From NCBI GenBank assembly GCA_016219145.1, contig JACRCG010000312.1:1-5818 (forward strand): DNA of 5,818 nt, given 5' to 3'. The position numbers and the translations under genes are program-made. Of this stretch, positions 1-5,818 are shown in pieces (the stretch's first letter is position 1; each line of letters opens with the position of its first letter). This stretch comes from Deltaproteobacteria bacterium (GTDB lineage Bacteria; Desulfobacterota; Desulfuromonadia; Geobacterales; Pseudopelobacteraceae). The notes under the pieces are model-generated. The model did no database searches and had not been told where the DNA came from. It worked only from the letters and a program-made list of their open reading frames with translations.

Positions 1-1
1 A

Positions 2-589
2 GAGCCGAAACAGGCCGGTGAGCGACGCATCGAGCTCCTGGCCGAAGCTGAGCCGACCCTGATGATCGGATTTCATAAGCCGGCCATCCTGGCCGAGGAC
101 GATTATGTCTTTGACGTGATCAACATGGTCCTGGGCAGCGGGCGCACGTCACGCTTCTATAAGAAGTTGGTGGTGGAAAAGCAGATTGCCGCCGATATCG
201 GGACCTTTGATGCGCCGGGGAGCCGCTTTCCGGGACTGTTCGTGATCGGCGCCACTCCCAGGACGCCGCATACGGTCGGCGATGTTGAAGCGGCAATCCT
301 GGCTGAGCTTGAGCTGTTGAAGACCGAGCCGGTCAGTGCCCGCGACCTGCAGCGCATCCTCAACAAGATCGAGTATGAAGAGGCCCGTCGCATGGGGACA
401 AACGGCGGGCTGGCCCGCAACCTGACAGAATACGAGGCGGTGGCAGGCAACTGGCGCTACATGACAGAATACCGCTCCAGGGTCTCAAAGGTTTCTCCGG
501 CCGATATCCAGCGGGTAGCCAGGGAATACTTCACCCGCGAGAACCGCATGGTCGGATTTATCACAAAAAAGGGGGGTAACGGTAAATGA
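2..589 (+). CDS. M16-family zinc peptidase, C-terminal part (5' end cut by window edge)
   Basis: The frame is open from base 2, so the ATG at 62 is internal and the gene begins before the window; 195 residues are visible. They match the C-terminal half of an M16 (insulinase/mitochondrial-processing-peptidase-like) subunit: a strand LMIGFHKPAI, a helix ending in LGSGRTSRFYKKLV, then EKQIAADIG and an EPVSARDLQ helix near residues 109-117. Complete M16B subunits run about 420-480 residues, so roughly half is missing, including the N-terminal half where an HxxEH zinc motif would lie. The Arg of the family's Arg/Tyr pair is present (fragment residue 51), but the Tyr position 13 residues later is Ala64, as expected for the zinc-bearing subunit of a two-gene M16 peptidase. 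The stop TGA overlaps the next start (ATGA), which implies translational coupling. Family assignment is firm. The catalytic role is inferred, because the zinc site lies outside the window. Confidence 0.9.
   Translation, partial: EPKQAGERRIELLAEAEPTLMIGFHKPAILAEDDYVFDVINMVLGSGRTSRFYKKLVVEKQIAADIGTFDAPGSRFPGLFVIGATPRTPHTVGDVEAAILAELELLKTEPVSARDLQRILNKIEYEEARRMGTNGGLARNLTEYEAVAGNWRYMTEYRSRVSKVSPADIQRVAREYFTRENRMVGFITKKGGNGK
571..576 (+). promoter_or_regulatory. Probable ribosome binding site for the second M16 gene
   Basis: A run of six G directly follows six A, ending 9 nt before the ATG at 586 and lying inside the last codons of the upstream gene. It is the only purine-rich, anti-SD-complementary stretch near that start. 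Together with the ATGA overlap it supports the chosen start and coupled translation. Confidence 0.5.
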
Positions 590-2013
590 GACGTCTGATT
601 ATCTCCATGCTGCTGGTCATTGTTTCAATTACTGCGACATTCGCCGGAGAGCTGCCAAAGGCCGATCCGCGCAACATGAGTTTTCCGGAGCTGCGTTTCG
701 AGATTCCGCAGGCAGAACGCGTCGTTCTTGATTGCGGCATGCCGGTTTATCTGCTGCGCGATACGGAACTTCCGATTATCAACATGACCGCCATGGTACG
801 TACCGGCTCGGTCTATGAACCGGCCGGCAAGTACGGGCTGGCCGGCATGACCGGAACACTCATGCGTAGCGGCGGTGCCGGTGGACTTGCCCCCGAGAAG
901 ATGGACGACGAACTGGAGTTCATGGCTTCGGCAGTTGAAAGCGGAATCGGGATCGACATGGGCACGGTTTCCCTGACGGCGCTGACAAAAAACCTTGATC
1001 GGACCCTCAGAATCTTCAGGGATGTAATGCTCAGCCCCGATTTCAGCGAAAAGCGGATAGAAATTGCCCGCAACCAGGCCATTGAGGGGCTGAGAAGGCA
1101 GAATGACGATCCCAAGGAAATCGCCGGACGCGAAATCGGCCGGGCCATTTATGCCGGGCATCCGCTCGGTTCGGTTCCCACCTTCGATTCCATAGCCTCC
1201 ATAACCCGAAAGGACATGCTTGATTTCCACGGTCGTTTTTTCCGGCTCGACAACATGATACTTACCGTTGCCGGTGATTTCGACCGGACAGCGTTGCTCA
1301 AGGAACTTAACTCCGTTTTCGTGCCCTCTTCAAAGAAACCAGCTCTGGCCGAGGCGATGGTTCCGCAACCGCAACCGCAGTCCCGGCCGGAAGTGATATA
1401 TGCCAAAAAGGACGTTAACCAGACCGTAATCCGCATGGGGCATCTGGGGTTGACCAAGGACAGCCCCGACATCTACGCCGTGCGGATTCTTGATTACATA
1501 CTTGGCGGCAGCTTTACTTCGCGCCTGACAACGGAAATCCGTACCAACCGGGGACTGGCATACAATGTCGGCAGCCATTTCGATATCGGCCGCCGCTTCA
1601 CCGGAAGTTTTATCGCCGAAACCGAAACAAAGGCTGAATCAACCATCAAAACCATCGGCCTGATAAAGGAAATTATAATCCGTATGACCAGGGAACCGGT
1701 CAGTGACCAGGAGTTGAAGACCGCCAGGGAATTCATGATCAATTCCTTCATGTTCGGATTTACCAGCCCGGCGATTATTGTCTCCCAGCGTGCCAGACTG
1801 GAGTACTACGGATATCCTGATAGTTACCTGGACAAGTATCGCGAAAATATTGCCAGAGTAACCAAGGAAGACGTGCTGAATGCGGCCAGAAAATATCTGA
1901 AACCGGAGGCTTTCAAGCTGGTGGTTGTTGGGGATGCGTCAAAATTCGATGGGGCTCTTTCTTCGCTGGGAGATGTGAGGACGTTGGATCTGAAACTGAA
2001 TTATCCGGAGTGA
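586..2013 (+). CDS. M16-family peptidase-like subunit without the zinc motif, exported
   Basis: This is a 475-residue protein of two M16 domains, the normal length for the family. Residues 1-20 form a signal peptide (two Arg, a hydrophobic stretch, likely cleavage after TFA20), so it should act in the periplasm. The N-terminal domain (about 40-245) contains GLAGMTGTLMRSGG at 84-97, where active members have a HxxEH zinc motif in GLAHxxEHM. Both His and the Glu are absent, so this chain cannot bind the catalytic zinc in the usual way. A PQPQPQ linker (260-265) leads into the C-terminal domain, which keeps Arg313 and Tyr326 in FTSRLTTEIRTNRGLAYNVG. In two-gene bacterial M16 peptidases this pair helps the partner's zinc site bind substrate. 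The ATG overlaps the stop of the upstream M16 gene, so the two probably form one heteromeric peptidase. Substrate is unknown; removal of a leader peptide or degradation of imported or misfolded peptides are possibilities. Family assignment is secure and the non-catalytic role is a strong inference. Confidence 0.92.
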   Translation: MRRLIISMLLVIVSITATFAGELPKADPRNMSFPELRFEIPQAERVVLDCGMPVYLLRDTELPIINMTAMVRTGSVYEPAGKYGLAGMTGTLMRSGGAGGLAPEKMDDELEFMASAVESGIGIDMGTVSLTALTKNLDRTLRIFRDVMLSPDFSEKRIEIARNQAIEGLRRQNDDPKEIAGREIGRAIYAGHPLGSVPTFDSIASITRKDMLDFHGRFFRLDNMILTVAGDFDRTALLKELNSVFVPSSKKPALAEAMVPQPQPQSRPEVIYAKKDVNQTVIRMGHLGLTKDSPDIYAVRILDYILGGSFTSRLTTEIRTNRGLAYNVGSHFDIGRRFTGSFIAETETKAESTIKTIGLIKEIIIRMTREPVSDQELKTAREFMINSFMFGFTSPAIIVSQRARLEYYGYPDSYLDKYRENIARVTKEDVLNAARKYLKPEAFKLVVVGDASKFDGALSSLGDVRTLDLKLNYPE

Positions 2014-2018
2014 GGTGG
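2007..2018 (+). promoter_or_regulatory. Ribosome binding site that fixes the hemerythrin start
   Basis: GGAG at 2007-2010 and GAGG at 2012-2015 straddle the stop of the M16 gene. GAGG ends 9 nt before the ATG at 2025, a good spacing. This favours ATG 2025 over the in-frame GTG at 2010, which overlaps the previous stop but has no purine-rich stretch at a suitable distance upstream. Confidence 0.6.
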
Positions 2019-2024
2019 TCAAGC

Positions 2025-2507
2025 ATGGCGAAATTCGAGTGGGACAGTAGCATAGAATTGGGCATCCCGGCTATTGACGAACAGCACAAGGCGCTTTTTG
2101 GCTGGGTGAATGAATTGAATGATTCCGTCATGCGTGGCGACGGATCGGAGACTGTCGCTGATTTGATCTGGAACCTGATCACTTATGTCACGGAACATTT
2201 TACCGCTGAAGAGCAACTGATGCTGGCCTGCAGTTATCCCGGACTTGCCTCGCACCGCAAGGAACACGACCAGTTTGTCGAAAGGCTGAGAAATATCCAG
2301 GTTGAATTCATTGACGGGCACCGGATGAGTGAAAAAATTCTTGATTTTCTGGTTGACTGGCTGGTGTGCCACATCAAGGGGACCGACCAGAGTTACAGCC
2401 TCCACATGCGCAAGCAGGGAGGAGAGCTTTTTGCCGACAATCGTCCGGCGATTATGTCGGCGACCTTGATGCCGTCGACGGCGGAACTCATGATTCCCCC
2501 GGCATAG
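2025..2507 (+). CDS. Bacteriohemerythrin (di-iron oxygen-binding protein)
   Basis: The 160-residue product is a single-domain hemerythrin. All seven di-iron ligands are visible: His21 (IDEQHKAL), His58 and Glu62 (EHFTAEE), His77 and His81 (SHRKEH), and His116 and Asp121 (HIKGTD). The N-terminus FEWDSSIELGIPAIDEQH is typical of the bacterial family. The ATG at 2025 is chosen because it has a ribosome binding site and gives the usual N-terminus; the GTG at 2010 would add five residues (MRWSS). There is no signal peptide, so it is cytoplasmic. Known family members reversibly bind O2 and are proposed to act in oxygen storage, delivery or sensing. Bacterial single-domain forms are usually about 130-140 residues. 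Here about 30 extra residues after Met128 run into the antisense strand of the convergent flavoprotein gene, and this tail has no recognisable domain. The gene follows the M16 pair by 11 bp and is probably in the same operon. What oxygen binding has to do with the peptidase is not evident. Confidence 0.93.
   Translation: MAKFEWDSSIELGIPAIDEQHKALFGWVNELNDSVMRGDGSETVADLIWNLITYVTEHFTAEEQLMLACSYPGLASHRKEHDQFVERLRNIQVEFIDGHRMSEKILDFLVDWLVCHIKGTDQSYSLHMRKQGGELFADNRPAIMSATLMPSTAELMIPPA
2393..2507. other. 115-bp tail-to-tail overlap of convergent genes
   Basis: The last 38 codons of the minus-strand flavoprotein gene are antisense to the last codons of the hemerythrin gene. The flavoprotein side includes part of its conserved motif GEGAGYAGGIMSSAVDGI (2468-2521). 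The hemerythrin side encodes only residues after its last iron ligand, Asp121 (2385-2387). The hemerythrin tail is therefore probably read-through into its neighbour's antisense strand, not a selected domain. No terminator fits between the two transcription units. Confidence 0.85.
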
Positions 2508-4003
2508 CCGGCGCCTTCGCCGGTCGGGTAGAGCCCTTTGATTGTCAGGGATTCGCAGCTTGTGTCACGCAGAATCCGCACCGGTGCCGAGGTGCGGGAC
2601 TCGATGCCGATGAGGGTTGCTTCCGCGGTTACGAAGCCCCTCAATTTCCTGCCGAAATCTACAATTCCTTCCCGTAGTGTATCGATAATGAACGCTGGAA
2701 GCACCATCCCCAGATCGGTTTCACGGATACCGGGTCGATAGCTGGCTTTGACGGTTGATTTCCCGGGAAGCCTCAGGAAATCCAGCATGTTCTGGGCCGG
2801 AGCATGGTACCCACCTCCGCCGGCCGCGTAGGCCTGCCGCTCCCATCTGCGTTGCAGTCGCACACCCGCCAACGGCCCGCTACCGTCAAAGTCGTCTTCC
2901 CGGACATTTACCACCAGCGCACTGTTGGCAAAGGGAGAGTTGCGCAGCTGTCCGCTCATGCCGTTGGTGACGACCCCTCCTGTTTCGGATGATCCTGCCA
3001 CGACAATTCCGCCCGGACACATGCAGAACGAATAGGCGCTACGCCCGTTGCTGTTGTTCCAGGTCACCGCATAGTCGGCTACCGGTAAGGCAGGATGCCT
3101 GTCGGCGCCATACTGGATACGGTTAATCAGTTCCTGCGGGTGTTCCACCCGCAACCCCATTGCGAACGGTTTTCTCTGCAGGGCAACCTGGCGTCGTTCA
3201 AGCAGTTCGTATGTATCGCGGGCGCTGTGCCCGGTTGCCAGGATCAGGTGATCGCAAGGCAGCTCCTCGTTGTCATTGACAGTCAGTGAAACAAGTCTGT
3301 CGTCAGCCTTATTGATGCCGCTCATACGGCAGCCGAAACGGATAGTGAATCCCTTGTCAAGCAGATGCCGGCGTATGGCACTGATAACGGTCCTGAGCCG
3401 GTCGGTGCCGATATGCGGCTTGGCCAGATAGCGCACCTCGGGTTGTGCGCCAAAGGCAACCAGCTGCTCGAGAACCCATGGTACAAGGCTGTCCTTGGAT
3501 CTGCAGGTGAGCTTGCCGTCGGAAAAGGTACCCGCACCTCCCTCGCCGAACTGGACATTGCTCTCCGGGTCAAGCACGCCGTCTTTCCAGAAACGCTGCA
3601 CTGCCAGTGCCCTCAATTCAACCGGTTCTCCCCGTTCGATGATCGTCGCGCACAAACCATGCTGTGCCAGTCGCAGCGCAGCAAACAGTCCTGCCGGGCC
3701 GCTGCCTACTATTACGAGGTGCTTTTGCGAAGTAACCTTTGCGATCGGTTGCGGTTTGATGTCCGGTTGCCATTCCAGATCCGGGTTGTCGGTGAGTTTT
3801 TTTTGCAGGGCATTTTCGGTTTCGAAAGAGATGGTGTAGACCAGTTTGATATTCTGTTTTTTCCGGGCATCCACCGCTTTGCGGATGATGCGGACGTTAC
3901 TCAAGGCAGTAGCCGGCAACGCCAGTTTTGACGCCAGGATTTCCGGCAGAGACTCTTCGCTGTCATTTGGAGAGAGGATAAGATTACGATAGATAAAAGG
4001 CAT
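2393..4003 (-). CDS. FAD-dependent dehydrogenase, COG2509-like
   Basis: The product has 536 residues, close to the usual length for this family of uncharacterised NAD(P)/FAD-dependent oxidoreductases. An N-terminal domain of about 90 residues (SEESLPEIL; RKAVDARKKQNIKLVYTISFE) is typical of the group. A Rossmann FAD-binding fold follows, with LVIVGSGPAGLFAALRLAQHG (Gly100, Gly102, Gly105) and the ribose-binding acidic end IIERGE (Glu123). Further family hallmarks are VQFGEGGAGTFSDGKLTCR (150-168), ILATGHSARD (254-263), FCMCPGG with Cys327 and Cys329 (326-332), and near the C-terminus GEGAGYAGGIMSSAVDGI (495-512), which normally contacts FAD. No signal peptide or membrane segment is seen, so it is cytosolic. 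The substrate is unknown. The start is the only plausible one, because the next Met is at residue 227, but it has no Shine-Dalgarno sequence and lies 10 bp after the stop of the receiver gene, which suggests coupled translation. It is the last gene of the minus-strand operon, and its 3' end overlaps the hemerythrin gene. Confidence 0.9.
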   Translation of the reverse strand: MPFIYRNLILSPNDSEESLPEILASKLALPATALSNVRIIRKAVDARKKQNIKLVYTISFETENALQKKLTDNPDLEWQPDIKPQPIAKVTSQKHLVIVGSGPAGLFAALRLAQHGLCATIIERGEPVELRALAVQRFWKDGVLDPESNVQFGEGGAGTFSDGKLTCRSKDSLVPWVLEQLVAFGAQPEVRYLAKPHIGTDRLRTVISAIRRHLLDKGFTIRFGCRMSGINKADDRLVSLTVNDNEELPCDHLILATGHSARDTYELLERRQVALQRKPFAMGLRVEHPQELINRIQYGADRHPALPVADYAVTWNNSNGRSAYSFCMCPGGIVVAGSSETGGVVTNGMSGQLRNSPFANSALVVNVREDDFDGSGPLAGVRLQRRWERQAYAAGGGGYHAPAQNMLDFLRLPGKSTVKASYRPGIRETDLGMVLPAFIIDTLREGIVDFGRKLRGFVTAEATLIGIESRTSAPVRILRDTSCESLTIKGLYPTGEGAGYAGGIMSSAVDGIKVADIIAGRLSAKSSPPCLRMWRL

Positions 4004-4013
4004 ATGAGGGGCG

Positions 4014-4439
4014 TTACAGATATTTCCTGCGTTCCATTAGCTGTTCTACTATGATGACGATATCCACCGGCTTGGTGGATTTGGGAATATGGACCTTGGC
4101 GCCCATTTCCGGGGCTTCGTGTTCGTGTGGCGACTCCTGGAACATTGATGTCAAGAGTACAATGATCGGCGGGTTGTCTCCTGCCAGTCGGCCGATCTCC
4201 ATGCAGGTGCTTACCCCCCCCATGCGAGGCATGACCAGGTCTGAAATCACGGTGTCAGGGGCGTTTTCCAGATATGATTTCACTCCTTCTATGCCATCAT
4301 TGGCACTGAATACGGTAAAACCGTTCTCTCTGAAATTGTCCGTCAGGACCTTCAAAAAAAACGGGTCATCATCAATAATCAGGATTTTTCCTCGTGATTC
4401 AGGCATGTCGATATGGTTTGAATCCTGTGCAGGTGGCAT
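4014..4439 (-). CDS. Stand-alone response regulator receiver protein
   Basis: The 141-residue product is one CheY-like receiver domain with no output domain. The acidic pocket is Asp23/Asp24 (ILIIDDDP), the phosphoacceptor is Asp67 (VISDLVMPRMGG), the switch Thr is Thr97 (LLTSMF), and the conserved Lys is Lys120 (HIPKST). The position three residues before the Lys, usually Tyr or Phe, is His117, as in the phosphorelay protein Spo0F. The Pro that usually follows the Lys is Ser121. The loop QESPHEHEAPE (101-111) is unusually rich in Glu, Pro and His. The start is uncertain. ATG 4439 has a weak AGTGGG at 4445-4450. Met12 (4406) is an alternative that would remove a non-conserved leader and still leave the full domain. 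It follows the kinase gene by 55 bp and is probably phosphorylated by it. It could act by protein contact or pass phosphate onward. Confidence 0.9.
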   Translation of the reverse strand: MPPAQDSNHIDMPESRGKILIIDDDPFFLKVLTDNFRENGFTVFSANDGIEGVKSYLENAPDTVISDLVMPRMGGVSTCMEIGRLAGDNPPIIVLLTSMFQESPHEHEAPEMGAKVHIPKSTKPVDIVIIVEQLMERRKYL

Positions 4440-4494
4440 TTATACCCACTGATAGTACACTACATCGTCCATAAAATGAAAGAGAGAATGAGCT
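4440..4494 (-). other. Short spacer between kinase and receiver genes
   Basis: This 55-bp gap is A+T-richer than its surroundings and is the longest intergenic stretch in the window. It contains no stem followed by a T-run, so no intrinsic terminator. A very weak promoter-like pair (TTCATT, 17 nt, TACTAT on the minus strand) is present but matches the sigma-70 consensus too poorly to call. Read-through from the kinase gene is the simplest view. Confidence 0.5.
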
Positions 4495-5685
4495 TTAGTG
4501 ATAGACCGGAAAATCCAGCCGAAAGACGGTTCCAGCCGAAGAAGTGCTTTCGACAACCATGCTGCCTTCATAGATGTGGGCAATGCGTTGCGCCACCGGG
4601 AGTCCCATGCCGGTCCCGCAAGTCTTGGTGCTGAAGAACGGCTCGAATATATTCGGCAGGATGTCTTGCGGTATCCCACCGCCACTGTCGCCGACCCTGA
4701 CGGTTACCCGCCTGTTTTCCTCTGAAATATCTATGGTAAGTCTACCCCCCTGGTTCATCACGTCCAGTGCGTTAAGGAACAGGTTGGTGAAGATCTGCTC
4801 AAGTTCGGCCGGATCGGCTTTGATTGGCGATGGAATGACATGGTAATGCCGCTCAACCAGTATCTTCCTGGTTTCGATCTGTGGTGCAAATGCTTCCAGC
4901 GCAGTGTCAATGACATGGTTCAGCTGTACATCCGATGTGATGGAACGGGTCCTGCGGGATGCATCCAGCAATTTGCGGATGATAGAATCCACCCGCTCGA
5001 TTTCTTTCAGAATTTTGGACTGGTATTCCAACTGATCCGGATCCAGAGTGTTCTGTCGCATCAGTTGAACGAACAATGCGATGGAGTTGAGCGGATTGCG
5101 GATTTCATGTGCCATCCCGGCTGACAGGTAACCGAGCGCGGCCAGTTTCTCTGATTGCACAATCTCGTTCTGTGCCGCCTGAAGTGCTTCAGTCTTCTCA
5201 CGGACCCTCTTCTGCAGATCCTGGTTCCACTGTTCAATTTCTTTCAGAAGCCGGTCATGTTCCAGTTGCAGTTTGAAGTTGTGACGTTCGATTTCCCTTA
5301 TCTTGAGCACATTTTCCAGGCGCTCGATCAGGTTACGATTGTTGAAAGGCTTGAGGATGTACTCGGATGCGCCCGCCTTCATCAGCTCAACAGCGATCTC
5401 TTCACTTCCCTTGCCCGTGAACATGACCACATACGTGTCGGGGTAGCCGGACTTGATCTGTTGCAAGGTAGACAAGCCGTCAATCTCCGGCATCATATAA
5501 TCGAGCAGGACCAGTTCAGGTGAGTGTTGGGAAATAAGCTGTAAACCGGCGCTTGCGGAGAGGGCGGTAAATACTCTGAATCCTTTCTTGGAAAGAATCA
5601 GCGCGGTAAGCTCCAGAATATTAGGATCGTCATCGATGATAACAATGGTAGCTTTTGGTGCAAGGGTCTGATTTTCTGTCAGCAT
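4495..5685 (-). CDS. Cytosolic histidine kinase with N-terminal receiver domain
   Basis: The 396-residue product has three parts. The receiver (about 11-128) has Asp18/Asp19, phosphoacceptor Asp62 (LLDYMMP), Thr90, Tyr109 and Lys112-Pro113. A charged helix of coiled-coil character (about 128-180) is followed by a HisKA dimerisation domain with His193 in GMAHEIRNPLNSIALF. The HATPase domain has an N-box with Asn301 and Asn305, G1 GDSGGGIP (Asp333), F-box FEPFFSTK (347-354), and G2 GTGMGLPVAQRI (357-368). All residues needed for autophosphorylation are present. There is no transmembrane segment, PAS or other sensor domain, so the input is probably phosphorylation of the receiver or a partner protein. 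Such receiver-kinase proteins are common in Geobacter-type bacteria. The ATG at 5685 is the first start after an in-frame stop (5728-5730); AGAGG at 5700-5704 is a weak ribosome binding site with long spacing. The likely target is the adjacent lone receiver, and the gene is probably co-transcribed with the upstream Usp gene. Confidence 0.93.
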   Translation of the reverse strand: MLTENQTLAPKATIVIIDDDPNILELTALILSKKGFRVFTALSASAGLQLISQHSPELVLLDYMMPEIDGLSTLQQIKSGYPDTYVVMFTGKGSEEIAVELMKAGASEYILKPFNNRNLIERLENVLKIREIERHNFKLQLEHDRLLKEIEQWNQDLQKRVREKTEALQAAQNEIVQSEKLAALGYLSAGMAHEIRNPLNSIALFVQLMRQNTLDPDQLEYQSKILKEIERVDSIIRKLLDASRRTRSITSDVQLNHVIDTALEAFAPQIETRKILVERHYHVIPSPIKADPAELEQIFTNLFLNALDVMNQGGRLTIDISEENRRVTVRVGDSGGGIPQDILPNIFEPFFSTKTCGTGMGLPVAQRIAHIYEGSMVVESTSSAGTVFRLDFPVYH

Positions 5686-5727
5686 GTGTTGAATATCAGC
5701 CTCTGTGTGGATAGCAGGGTTGCATTC

Positions 5728-5818
5728 TCATGCATTTGGCAGCCTTATAGTCATTACCGGGCAGTTTGCGGAGCGTACTACACGTTCGGCGGTGCTGCCG
5801 AAGAGAATATGGTCAAGG
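5728..5818 (-). CDS. Universal stress protein (UspA family), C-terminal end only
   Basis: Reading the minus strand in from the right edge gives 29 residues ending in a TGA at 5728-5730: LDHILFGSTAERVVRSANCP, then VMTIRLPNA. This matches the end of UspA-fold proteins, where the G(S/T)-A-E-x-V-V-R-x-A-x-C-P-V stretch forms part of the ATP-binding loop and the last beta strand. The Gly-Ser-Thr suggests an ATP-binding type Usp, but the rest of the motif (G-2x-G-9x-G) lies outside the window. Its start codon is off the edge. It ends 42 bp before the kinase gene on the same strand, with no terminator between, so it is probably the preceding gene of the same operon. Usp proteins respond to starvation, redox or other stress; the specific role here cannot be read. 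Confidence 0.85.
   Translation of the reverse strand, partial: LDHILFGSTAERVVRSANCPVMTIRLPNA

Noticed and set aside
565..571. In-frame A AAA AAG slippery heptamer near the end of the first M16 gene, which could fuse it to the second by a -1 frameshift.
   Set aside because: A -1 shift enters the frame of the second gene but meets TAA at 577-579 before the ATG at 586, so no fusion can result; it would only shorten the product by two residues.
625..1230. Long antisense open frames (201 aa at 625-1230, also 128 aa at 2019-2405 and 188 aa at 3365-3931).
   Set aside because: They lie opposite well-conserved genes with clear domain motifs, and their translations show no recognisable family; they are by-products of codon bias in G+C-rich DNA.
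2010..2024. GTG at 2010 as hemerythrin start, overlapping the M16 stop.
   Set aside because: It has no ribosome binding site at proper spacing and adds MRWSS before a normal family N-terminus; ATG 2025 is better supported.
2508..2523. Perfect hairpin CCGGCG-CCTT-CGCCGG right after the hemerythrin stop, resembling a terminator.
   Set aside because: There is no T-run on either side, and the bases lie in the conserved flavoprotein motif GEGAG, whose Gly/Ala codons explain the G+C-rich symmetry.
4448..4482. Promoter-like pair TTCATT / TACTAT with a 17-nt spacer before the lone receiver gene.
   Set aside because: The -35 box matches the consensus at only three of six positions, and such matches occur by chance in A+T-rich spacers.
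5686..5727. The 42-bp gap between Usp and kinase genes as a site for a terminator or operator, including the near-palindrome TGAATATCA.
   Set aside because: The palindrome is only nine bases, no stem plus T-run is present, and nothing else supports a regulatory site.

Overview
The window is fully coding, with about 55% G+C judged by eye. It looks like a chromosomal stretch from a Gram-negative bacterium. The mix of an M16 peptidase pair, a bacteriohemerythrin, a soluble receiver-histidine kinase, a lone receiver protein and a COG2509-type flavoprotein suggests a Geobacter/Pelobacter-like member of the Desulfuromonadota (former Deltaproteobacteria). That assignment is an inference from gene content and style; no rRNA or marker gene is present.

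Layout. On the plus strand (1-2507) there are three tightly packed genes: the 3' part of an M16 zinc-peptidase-type gene (cut by the left edge), a second complete M16-family gene overlapping it by 4 bp (ATGA), and a bacteriohemerythrin starting 11 bp after that. On the minus strand (5818-2393), in transcription order, there are: the last 29 codons of a universal stress protein (cut by the right edge), a receiver plus histidine kinase protein, a stand-alone receiver protein, and a large FAD-dependent dehydrogenase. The gaps between them are 42, 55 and 10 bp, so this is probably one operon. The two blocks converge, and the hemerythrin and flavoprotein reading frames overlap tail to tail by 115 bp. 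No tRNA, rRNA, mobile element, CRISPR array, origin or convincing promoter was found, and no gene-free stretch exceeds 55 bp.

How the genes may work together. The two M16 proteins look like complementary halves of a heteromeric exported peptidase. The second lacks the HxxEH zinc motif but keeps the Arg/Tyr pair of the C-terminal half. The first lacks that Tyr and presumably carries the zinc motif upstream of the window. The hemerythrin has all seven di-iron ligands, so it can bind oxygen. On the other strand, a cytosolic kinase controlled by its own N-terminal receiver, a lone receiver with a His at the usual switch-Tyr position, a Usp protein and a flavoenzyme form a stress or redox signalling set without any DNA-binding output in view.

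I see no clearly novel system. The points most worth a second look are the convergent 115-bp overlap, the split active site of the M16 pair, and the output-less phosphorelay linked to Usp and a flavoprotein.
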